The notes under the pieces: model-generated
The model's database searches: none
The model's input: only the letters and a program-made list of their open reading frames with translations
What the model was told of the DNA's origin: nothing
Part shown: one piece after another, positions 25,540 through 35,341 of the stretch
How positions within the stretch are numbered: position 1 is the first letter of the stretch
Layout: each line of letters starts with the position of its first letter
Origin: Agroathelia rolfsii
Lineage: Eukaryota; Basidiomycota; Agaricomycetes; Amylocorticiales; Amylocorticiaceae
NCBI GenBank assembly: GCA_018343915.1
Contig: JABRWF010000005.1
Location: forward strand, 2,639,001-2,703,000
Length of the DNA stretch: 64,000 nt
Reading direction: 5' to 3'
Program-made: the position numbers and the translations under genes

Positions 25540-25761
25540 ACACTAGAGATTGGTGCCTTTTCTATGACATGACTTCGTAAATTTTACTACTCAGAATACA
25601 TGTATTGATACAATTGAAATCCTGTAAGAAGTTTGGAGTGTACAACATTGACAACCCACTCAGGAAGACGACCCAAACTGAAAATAACTAATATATCCCA
25701 AGATCAGTAATAACTGCTCCAGGTTGGCACACAAAATGTCTCCAAAAAGCCTTCGGGCGTC

Positions 25762-26582
25762 TCAAGAAGGCCTAGCCGGGAATAAAGTAATGATCGAAGC
25801 GTATTCAATATTTATGGCATCCCTAGGTGATTTGCTGTAGTTAACTGGAGCACTTGTTGGAAAAGGCGCTGATCCGTTGTCTTGGGCAACAGCGGGAGTG
25901 GCCGTGGCAGACGGCCCCACAAGCGAGGAAAGCAAGGCGGAAGCCTCTGCCGGCGAAATCGTCCTCGTGGTTGGCTCTAATGTTGCGGTGGAGCCTGGGA
26001 TGAGTGTAACTGTCACCGTGACAGTACCTGTATCGCCTGAGTCCGTGCTAGTAGCGGAAGAACTGGGATTACTTGAGGTTTGATTAGCAAAGATGCCACC
26101 GTTTGCACCCGCTGCGGAAATGACAGATGATGCTGTCTTTTCGCTAGTGCAAGATAATGTCTTTAAGAGAAAAACATCTTGGTGAGACAAATGTATGTGT
26201 GGAAACGATAAAAAATGGATTTACCGTTCCATTCTTACGAGTAGAAGGAAGAGCAAAGCAAGATAGATCTCGTTGTTGGCAATCATTGGCGATTTGCCAA
26301 GTTCCGTCTATCACGCATATAGCCACACCACCTGAGATGCAAGCGGTTTGTCCAGCTGTATGGCACGTATTTAGAACACATTCCTTTAGATAATTGATGA
26401 AATAACTGACCAGTGCAAGAGTCCGATAGTGATAAGCCAGTAAACTCTGAATTTAGTTTTTGGGCTTCTTGGGCATTCTGAAGAAGCGATGAGGTGTCAA
26501 GAGTCCAGGGTGCGGCATTTACAGTGGTGAATATAGCGAAAGCAAGTGTGTTGATAACAAAGATACAAGTTGCGAACATCAA
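25762..26582 (-). CDS. Secreted protein with CBM19-like chitin-binding module
   Basis: Traced exons are 26582-26411, 26355-26225 and 26160-25762, about 233 residues. The N terminus MMFATCIFVINTLAFAIF...NAAP is a clear signal peptide. Residues about 52-110 carry six cysteines in the order and spacing of family 19 carbohydrate-binding modules: SCTAGQTACISGGVAICVID, GTWQIANDCQQRDLSCFALP, then NGTTLSCTSEKTASSVISAAG. The rest is Ser/Thr/Pro-rich and probably O-glycosylated, with no evident GPI signal. CBM19 modules bind chitin in fungal chitinases, so a wall-associated role is likely, but no catalytic domain is present. It is convergent with the SUZ12-like gene and divergent from RPS26. The third exon's acceptor was set by frame and by the conserved Cys. 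Confidence 0.7.
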
Positions 26583-26976
26583 GATAATATTCAGAGAGGC
26601 GATGCAATGGTGTTAATTATTGGAAGTAAGGATTATGAGAAACGAGTGTCGTAGTATGGTCTGTTTGAAATTGTGAGGAGCACCAGGCTCTCAGAGAAGA
26701 AAGATGAAAACAACCCGAGAAGAGTGAGGAGCTCGAGAGCAAGCCCTGTTCATATATTATATACTTATTTTCATTATCAGTAAAACCCATTGTTTCTCTT
26801 TGAGAACAAGAACAATAACAAACGGAAACTGGCGGAACTAAGTGGGTCCATAGGTCCATAGACACCTTTGAGCGTGACAAGCGCCGAGCAGTTGCAGTCA
26901 CACAGTCTCCAGTCACGGACAGTCAGCAACACTATCTGCAGCGCCCGCCGACCGACGAACTCCATACAGACCCACC
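26583..26976. promoter_or_regulatory. Divergent promoter region, CBM19-like gene / RPS26
   Basis: This 394-bp region lies between divergent start codons. It should drive a highly expressed ribosomal protein gene on one side and a secreted protein gene on the other. No specific factor site was identified with confidence. Confidence 0.45.
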
Positions 26977-27646
26977 ATGGTGAGCCAGCGATTCGTCCTA
27001 TCATGCCGCACCAGCCTGCGTCTGCTATCGACGCCGTTTTATCTCTCGAAGACGTCTAGAAGACGCTGGATGGCTCACCTGTCTCTTGGATGATGCTCTG
27101 TGCTCGGATCGCTGATCACGCTGTTTTTCTGCCTCTGCTCTGCTCTAGACTAAGAAAAGAAGATCCGGCGGTCGCAACAAGAAGGGACGTGGCCATGTCG
27201 GCTTTGTCCGCTGCTCCAACTGCTCTCGATGCGTAGCCAAGGACAAGGCTATCAAGCGCTTCACCGTCCGTAACATGGTTGAGAGTGCAGCCGTCAGAGA
27301 TATCAGCGAAGCTAGTGTATACTCTGGTCCGTTTGGCTCACTAAACTGTTCTCTACCCAGAAATTCATGCTTATGACCCGCAGAATACACTATCCCCAAG
27401 CTCTACATCAAAATCGCCTACTGTGTTTCCTGCGCAATCCACTCTCACGGTATGTGAAATTTTAAATTTATCTAAAGATTAAAATCCATGGAATAATTTT
27501 ATCCAGTCGTCCGTGTGCGATCACGAGAGGGAAGGAGAAACCGTGCACCTCCCCCTCGTGTGAGGTGGAAGGATGGCAAGAAGGTTAACCCTGCTGTTGC
27601 GGCTGCTGAGGATGCCAAGGCAGCTGGTGCTGCTGGGAAGGCGTAA
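26977..27646 (+). CDS. RPS26: 40S ribosomal protein S26 (eS26)
   Basis: Traced exons are 26977-26979 (the ATG alone), 27149-27326, 27384-27449 and 27507-27646, about 128 residues. It encodes an rRNA-binding small-subunit protein near the mRNA exit site. The start [20 protein letters not shown] and the zinc-binding set [18 protein letters not shown] plus [20 protein letters not shown] are unmistakable. The tail is Ala-rich ([17 protein letters not shown]), slightly longer than in yeast or human. An intron directly after the initiator codon is common in fungal ribosomal protein genes. That intron is 169 nt, long for this genome. Confidence 0.95.
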
Positions 27647-28693
27647 GATATATCGACGGAATTATGGTCTCTTTCTTTCATGCATACACTATTCGCATAT
27701 TCCATGTATCACCGCACCCACCACCACAATCCCATCGTACGGGCGAGCTGAGACAGCACAATTGACCTGTAATAACACTGTAAAATAAGTTGGGATTGCT
27801 GAAATCATGTCCATATACATGACGGAGGTAATAAGGATGCATTTGTTTAGGTAGCCTTTCGGACATGAATGTGCATGTGCAAGTACTACCAATATGAGGT
27901 ATGAAGTGATCCATCTACTACACAAATGAACGTGAAAAAAATTGCATTGGAAAGTGTAGCTACCACCACTATCTAGAAGTCCATCATTGCCCTTAGGCTA
28001 GTGCTGCTAGCGAAAGCGTAGCTTGTTTCATTCTTGCTGAAAAAAAAAATGTCCTGCCGTCTTTGAAAAAATAGACGGAAGGTGATAAGGGATCCAGCTG
28101 GTTCGAAAACAAGCCACATTTGGGAAGAATATAAGGCAGATATACATTACGTAATAAAACTCCGCTATTACCTCATAGCCGTGTTTATCCGAATCTCATC
28201 TGATTATCACTCTGCTAAATAGACTACGTTGTCGTTGTCGCCGCTCGTTGACCTACGCACAGTTGAAACATTCAAGGAACTTGCTACCGTTTTGGGTTTT
28301 TCCTTCTTCTTCCTAACTTTCAATAGTATTTGTGACATTATCATAGCTCCATTGCAAAATTAAGGGCTACGTGTCCTCACTATCGTGCAATACTCTCAAC
28401 ATGATACATAGTGTATGTATATAAGAGATCGAACGGGCTTCATTCTCAGAGTGCCATCACGGACCGGGACAGTTAAATGAAAAAAAAAAAAATAGATCTT
28501 TGTAATCTCTAAGCATCATGCGGTCAGCACGGTGCGGGTAATACGATTGATAATCTCAGCCCAACTATCACTAATCATATTTATACTGACTGAGATCAGA
28601 TTACATAGTTCCACGACAACTGGTACATAACCCCACACCCAAAACTTGTGTTCACCCACCCCCACTTTCCGCCTATAATAATATCATTTCGCT
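27647..28693. other. 1-kb intergenic region
   Basis: No gene was recognised. It has A-runs near 28042-28050 and 28480-28491. It presumably holds the RPS26 3' end and the promoter of the following gene. Confidence 0.45.
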
Positions 28694-29501
28694 ATGAGTC
28701 TTGCGACAGAAATCCTGCTCTTCCCTACTAGTCAAGCTTATCGTGATGATCCACAAAAAGTGTTTGAAAAAGTTGCCAGCATTATAGGAACCAAAGAGGG
28801 ACATATCGTGTGCGTTCGAGTAGATTTTAGACATCGACACCCGGTATTCATGACATTATCTCAGAACGTATCATGGGCCGCAGATCGAAGATAACAAGAA
28901 GGCCTATTCCATCCTATGTGCGCTAAGATCTCTTCGAATCCATCCGTTGGGTATCTAGCTGAAGTTGCGCCATCCATAAAGTATGGAACACCCTGGAAGA
29001 CCACCAACGAGTTATGAAGGCACCGGATTACAAAGATGTGGGGGAAGCCCTCGCACTTGCGACTGTCAAAGAGCCTGCTCCTGAGATGTTCCACGTGCAC
29101 TTCAGCAAGGATCCTCGGCCCATCCTGGAAAAACCTGTTACAGAGGTCGCGCGATTCACCTTTAAGGAGGGCAAGACGCTGGAAGATTCTGGTCCCTTGG
29201 CTGAGAAGCTACTCTCGCTTATCGAGAAAGCAGGGGCATTCCTAACATGGGGGCAGACTGTCGAAAAAGAGAATGAATTCTTTGCTTTACTAGGCTGGGA
29301 ATCTGTGGAGGTAAGGGCAATTTATGCACTCTAAGACCGTGACTACTGCCTTAGAGAGCTGCTTATCTGAATTTAATTTAGCACCACCTCAAGACACTTA
29401 GAGAATCGCCGAATTACGAGGAAATTAAGGCTGCAGGAGCACGGTTTTTCGAGGTCGCGAACAATGATGTCGGGCACACTGCACTCTACAAATTCCAGTA
29501 G
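28694..29501 (+). CDS. Two-repeat dimeric alpha/beta-barrel (ABM-like) protein
   Basis: Traced exons are 28694-28809, 28865-28917, 28982-29310 and 29382-29501, about 205 residues, and the joins keep frame. Two half-proteins carry the same pattern: LLWNTLEDHQRVMKAPDYKD near residues 56-75, and LGWESVEHHLKTLRESPNYE near residues 160-180. This W-x-S/T-x-E-x-H then 'aPdY' pattern is typical of ABM/EthD-type ferredoxin-like barrels, which usually dimerise. Here two units are fused in one chain. Such domains are found in small monooxygenases and in proteins of unknown function, so no reaction is assigned. No signal peptide is present. Confidence 0.65.
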
Positions 29502-29927
29502 ATTTTGACGATCCAGAATTGGAACACTGATGTTTCCAAGTGGAGTCAAGTTATCGTAGATATACCGTTGCAGTCTTACGTTTTAGTCAACAAATAAACA
29601 GATTGTAAGCAGATTGTCGGCCATTGCGTATGTAAAAGTACCATGGGTGTTAGTGAGACTAGTCTACGATTCCCAAATTGAGCCAGCACACAACCAAGGC
29701 AAGCAAATGGCTAAATATAAATATTGCTATTGACTTGCATGTTTGTTACATGTGTATGTACGTTCGTTGACAAAGTGTTGACAATAGTCAACAATTGAAC
29801 TGGGTCCGTGCGTCTAGGCTATGCCGTCCTTACATTAACACAAATGGACGCAACGCGCCAGCCCAGCCAGGTTCCATCCTTCTCTGCTTCCTCCACCCAC
29901 GTTAACAACTAGCTCAGGTAAAGCATA
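29502..29927. other. Intergenic spacer
   Basis: This spacer lies between two co-oriented genes. No gene or RNA was seen. A pyrimidine-rich tract precedes the next start codon. Confidence 0.45.
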
Positions 29928-31319
29928 ATGTCTGATGATGAAGGCAATGGCAAGAAATCCGGCTATCGTCTTGAATATGCCACCTCTGCTCGCGCCAAAT
30001 GCAAAGGTAACGTTTCGGCCTTTCAGAACTGATCGTCTTCACCTCTGGAAGCTCATTGACGTGTTGTTCAACTTGTTCTCGTGATTACTAGGCCCTAAGC
30101 CTTGCCAAGGTATTTTAAGTCTCATGAAAATACATACGACGCGTCCAATATGGTTCATTGACATCATGACGAACAGGCACAACAATTGGCAAGGGCGAAC
30201 TAAGAGTGGGCTCCATCGTTGACTTTAGGGGTAATACCACTTTGTGAGTAAATTAATTAAGCTATATCACCAATATTAATGTTTGATACTCATATTCTAC
30301 CTAGCGCTTGGAGACATTGGGGATGTACGACTACCAAAGTAAGCAAGTAGTTACTCTATCTATCTATTGTTCTCATTCCAGGCACATCAGGTAATAGCAA
30401 ACATGAAGAAATCCTTCTCAGATCCGGAAGATTTGGATGGATATGAAGATCTAAAGCCAGAAGATCAAGAAAAGATTAAGACGGCTTGGGAGGAAGGCCA
30501 TGTAGCGGATGAAGATGTCCCCGAAAGCGCCCGAAAACCAGAGGGTGATAGTGAGAATGAAGACGATAAAGAAGATAAGAAGAAGGCTCCTACTAAGCGT
30601 GGCAAGAAGGTTATTTGACCCAGCTGCTATTATGTCATTAACTGTACTCTGAATGACTCGCATGTTTACAGGAAAAAGCTGCTGAAGATGATGAAGAAAA
30701 ACCGAAGAAGGCGGCTAGGGCCGGCGCGGCTTCCAAGGTATGTTCAAGGTTATCGTTGAATTGCAAAGCATAAGATTAATCGAGAATTCCAGAAAACGGC
30801 GTCAAAGGTAATTTACTATTGGTCGTACATATTTGCAGGCTCCTCTGAGCTTTGAGATAGAAAAAAGCCAAAGATGATGAAGGTGGCCAAGACGACGAGC
30901 CACCAAAGAAAAAGCAAAGAGCAACCACCAAGAAAACATCGGAGAAAGCAAAGGCTCCAGTTAAGAAGCGTGTTACTAAGAAGAAGGTTTTTACCTTATT
31001 TGACGCTTATTTTCCCAGAATTAGCCTCTCACTAAACATTCTGATACAGGAAGAATCCGATGAGGAACAAGAAGACTTTGGTGATGCAATTGATGCTGTA
31101 TCCGAAGCTTCTGAAGATGAAGCTGAGGACGAAGAGTCGGCGGGCGCAAAACGCAAGGTATGATCACCGTCTCATGAATTTTCGACGCTTGTCCTGACTA
31201 AGTTGTTCGTATTGCAGCGACCCATATCAAAATCTTCATCTAAACCATCCTCGAGGAAACCCAAGTCAAGTTCATCCCGCTCTAAGAAGAGCAAAGCTAC
31301 CGAGAGCGAGGACGAGTAA
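29928..31319 (+). CDS. PARP-type zinc finger nuclear protein
   Basis: A gene of several small exons. The N terminus MSDDEGNGKKSGYRLEYATS leads into a single PARP-type zinc finger. The first metal ligands lie in ARAKCKGPKPCQGTTIGKGE, followed by LRVGSIVDFRGN and the closing H-x2-C in WRHWGC, then VIANMKKSF. In PARP1 and DNA ligase 3 this fold senses DNA nicks. Here there is no catalytic ADP-ribosyltransferase or ligase domain. The remainder is a highly charged, Lys/Glu/Ser-rich tail with nuclear-localisation-like clusters, ending TESEDE and TAA at 31317-31319. Small PARP-finger proteins of this design are common in fungi and are presumed DNA-binding; function is inferred. Internal exon ends near 30618-31218 were not all fixed. 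Confidence 0.8.
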
Positions 31320-32713
31320 ATATATCCCTCTAGTTACATATATCCGTAGTCATCTATACTTTACATATCATTTCCTCTCGAAAAACTATGGAAGGAGCTG
31401 AGGGGTGGCATGAAATTGTTTCGCCTTTCTGCAAGGAGGCAGACAGAATGGGATGTTTATCGAGAATGATGTCTGAAAATTTGGATGAGATGGTGCACCG
31501 CAAGGCAACGTAGGCAACGTAGTCTCGCTTGGGCAGACTCCGCCATTCGCTGACACTCACTCGGATCAGAAAATGGGTAATAGAGAGCTTCATCAAGGTA
31601 ACGATGCTTTTGTTAAAGACCAGATTTTTCAGCACCTCAAGGCGCCCTATGTTGGATGCCTGGACTGTATCGGATTGAAGATCATGAATAGCTAATTCTG
31701 TTAGTCATGAAGTCCATACAGGCATGGGCTTGAGCAAAGGCGCAACTTGAGCTTAAGCTTGACCAGCAGTGGAACTGTCGACTTCTGAGTTTGAAAAGAT
31801 GTTGCCGGACCTGTTTGCCAGAAAGTGAGACAGAGGAAGTAGTTCGAAGTGACAAGATCCGAGCTTTCTCATCAATACCGCGAGCGAAACTGACTGAATA
31901 CCACCGGCATAGGTAAACATTAAAGCTATGTTAAAGTCGTATATATCCCACTACGGTAGGTCTCCTAAGGCGGAATCATCTTTACCCATCAGAGGTATTT
32001 CTCAAGTTTTTCATAAGCTTCTTCAAACAGGTAGGATGTTATAGCGTTCAGAACGTTACACACTTTGTTATTGAAAGCACTTAGTCGCACTGCCAGTGGT
32101 AGGTCTAAAACCCGAGGCCTGAAGCTGAAGGCTTGAATGGCCCAAATACTATGAAGTATCTTTCGCATTCATGAATCGATATAGTAGCCTCGAGAGAATC
32201 TGATTCCAGATTATTTGGCACCTTGTCGCAGAAATCTGTTTCCCGGAATAGCGACTTTGATGCAAGATTGATGCTTGATGCCATCACGGCGATGGTTTAG
32301 GACGTTTTGACGAGTCGAATTTGCTGCCATGAACACACCAATTAGAACCAGCATACGGGTATGCACGCAGTAATCTCGGCTAGAAAAATGGGTGTGAGAC
32401 TAGGACACTCGGGCTGTATTCTTGTTCAATTGTCACGGCGATTTGACCATATCTGACTGCTAATATACCAAAAACTGGTCTCGACCCCAACTCTCGAGCG
32501 ACGTTCAATAAGAGCCGGCAACACTGGTACTCAAGCGATTTGCCTGAAGCAACGAGCGCATATCATATTTTGATGTTGAATCGATTGATGTAGGACTCAG
32601 CTTTTGGTACGAATGCTCGATATCAAATCATGTCACGAGGCCCTGAGCCTCATCAAATGGAGCCTTTCTGCCCATCCATCATTCGGATCGCTGTTTAGCA
32701 TTCGGCGTACATA
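31320..32713. other. 1.4-kb region without a recognisable gene
   Basis: Stops are dense on both strands and no domain-like translation was seen. It contains the 3' flank of the PARP-finger gene and may contain a missing 5' exon of the next locus. Confidence 0.45.
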
Positions 32714-34489
32714 TTGACCAAAATAACAGAAGCTCTCTCATGTGGGAGTCCCCTCGCCGTGCTTCAATACGTTAATATCTACGCAGGTCCAAACTCTTAC
32801 GCTCGCCTATGCTGGCAATGGATCCAGGGCAAGACAAGTACGATGTGTAAGTATCTCATTTCGGAGATACAAATACGAAGAGTTGATAGTTACTGATTCA
32901 TCGCTATAGGATGGTTCATAATTACTTGCATTTCATCAGTATATGTAGGATAATAATTAGTACTAATACAAGCATTCTTACAACTCTGACTAATGATACG
33001 ACTCACAGCAATATTTTTCTTTGACTACCTTGTTACCATTGGTGCAGAAGTCGCATATATTTGGCGTAAACCTACAAGGGTTTATTCCATCACCTTTTTC
33101 GTTTTGCGATACTTGCCATTCGCCGTCAATATTGGTTTCACGGTTTTAGCATTTGCCCAGCTGCCGTCTAAAAAGGTAAACCTTATATTCATAGTTCATC
33201 TTCCCTTTCCTTGATTTGATTATGTTCTTAGAGGTGAGAAATAACAACACTCAACGCATACTACCGCCTATCTCAAACCACCAAAAGCTGCACGCAAGCC
33301 ATTGCCGCTCGCACGTATCTTCTAATTGTTCTCGAAGTTTTTGTCCGGGGTAATGCATAGTTGTATGGATCGTTATTCATCGAGGGCTCACGTTAATCTA
33401 GTTCTTATGCTTTGGAGAACATATGCACTCTACCGAAAGAACGTCCACGTACTTTATTTTATGCTTTTACTGGCTATGGGCCTGATATCCCTTGCGGTGG
33501 TAGCATATATTCGGTTCCTGCAAGGAATTATGATCCACTTACTGATTCTGTTCTATAGTGGTCCGTTTCTTCAACACACACCAAGTCAACATATACCCTA
33601 TTTCAATGTCATGCAGTATATAATGAGCATATGTAAGTTTGTTGGACAAGTGATACCTTAATCATTCCTAATTGTTCTTAGAGTAGTGCAATACGTATGT
33701 CTGTCCATTCTTTCCTAGCCTAAAGACTGATATACAGGGATAAGATTCTGCAATGGCCTGGGAGACTATTTTCGTCTGGGATCTATGTATCCTGGCTCTT
33801 ACGGTCTACAGAACATACGAAGCTGTGCGACCCAATCGTGAAGATTCCCACGATGGTGTCCATTATCAAAGGCGGGATTTGGTTTTTGTTTTGTTTCGTG
33901 ATGGTAATGTTCATTTCCCTTTAAAATATGTCATACTGACCCATGACCAATGTGTCCAAAAGGCTCCATATATTTTCTGTAAGATGAAATAGTTTTGTCC
34001 TCTGCTATTGTCCTTTTTTGATATCATGTTCAAGAGCAATGGGTCTCGCAAATCTGGCTAATGTACTCTCTTTCTATGTAAACTCTATCCCATATTTTAT
34101 CTGATGTTGGACGTTTCTTTCTGATCGCAAATTTATTATAGTTGGCTCCGGTTTGTCACTACAACAAGATGAAATCGTATTTCTGATACTAAGGCATTTT
34201 CTAGCCAATCCTGAAAGGAGATCTGGCTACTTTTGCTAATTGGTAAAGTAATTTTAGTTGATTGCTTCTGTTAGAGACTTACAACAAGGTATTCTCTACT
34301 AGCGTCTCTGTCACTCTAATGGCACGCCTCATGCTGAACTTACAAGAAGTGGCAAACAACTACTCATGGAACGGGTCTTTTGTCGTTGTTTCTACTGTGC
34401 TCGTCGAGGAGAGATCAGTGGAACTAGAACTTAGCCCGATGGTATTCTCTCCTGTACTTGCGGATGACTCCCAATCGGTGGCTGTATGA
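32714..34489 (+). pseudogene. DUF6533-like multi-pass membrane protein locus, possibly broken
   Basis: Exon-like pieces in order resemble the Agaricomycete DUF6533 integral membrane family. They include VLQYVNIYA joined to AIFFFDYLVTIGAEVAYIW and VLRYLPFAVNIG (33001-33174), then AIAARTYLLIVLE near 33300, LVLMLWRTYALYRKN (about 33400-33440), WETIFVWDLCILALTVYRTY (about 33755-33815), LVFVLFRDG (about 33880) and SVTLMARLMLNLQE (about 34300-34350). No ATG exists in frame before the first piece (stop at 32696-32698). After 33174 I could not find a splice that keeps frame into the next piece without meeting a TGA. It may be a decayed gene, or a gene with a 5' exon and splice sites I failed to trace. 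The molecular role of the family is unknown. Confidence 0.5.
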
Positions 34490-35341
34490 TTCTGGGAGTT
34501 CTGTTTCTTGGTGGATCTCGACATTTAGATATTTCAAACCCCTAGTTTATGTAGTTGGGGCATTGCTAGCCTGCGGCAGGTTCAATCCTGTTCGTTATTC
34601 TAGGCACTAGCACGATACGCGGCCTATATTGGCATGTGCTAGTGTGGCAACTAGACCATGCAGGGCGACAGTACCACGCTGTGTAGCTGAAGCATTAATA
34701 CAACACTAATTCACCAGCAATATAACTCGCAGTTTGCTTGCCAGTGATACATTAGATATGTTCACCTATTGCATCATCATGCCACCTTCCCCTCCGGCTC
34801 CGAGTCGTGGCTCACATATCCATTAATACTCCGAGTTATTGTGCTATGATGCTTCAACCAAGCCCAACTGGACTTGGCATCGTACTTATCCAGTCTTACC
34901 GCGAATAATGACATCACCCCTTAATCCAACGAAAAAAAAAAGATGACGAGTCTCCTCAAATCACCCGTCTTCAGTGATTACCAGATTACACACATCCCCC
35001 CCCCCTTGTTGAAACATACTAGAAACAGAGCGTACATCCAGCTTTATTTCGAAAGCCATCGATACGTAAAAAAAAAAAAACCTTTGGAAACGCGTCGCTT
35101 TCCGTGATTTTACGTGTTTAGATAAGAAATTTGTGTATCATTAATATTACATTACAAACATAGAACGAGCACATCCCGGTCAACCTACCTACCCCCAGCA
35201 CATGCTAGAGGGTCGCCCAAACCGACTATTGAACAGACTAAGCAGGCAAAGGAAAAACAGGAGCAGGAAAACAGGTAGAGGCTCGACCTGATCCTACAGA
35301 ACGTCGATGATTTGACCGGCCAAATACCAGCCGAACTCGAC
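34490..35341. other. Intergenic region with homopolymer runs
   Basis: No gene was seen. A-runs lie near 34932-34941 and 35069-35080, and a C-run near 34996-35005. The stretch lies between the DUF6533-like locus and the 3' end of PRP3. Confidence 0.45.

Noticed and set aside
26980..27148. C/D-box snoRNA in the RPS26 first intron
   Set aside because: A D-like CTGA is present, but no proper TGATGA C box lies at a suitable distance.
34577..34590. tRNA B-box-like 'ggttcaatcct'
   Set aside because: The flanking bases do not form a T-arm stem, and I found no A-box or cloverleaf around it.
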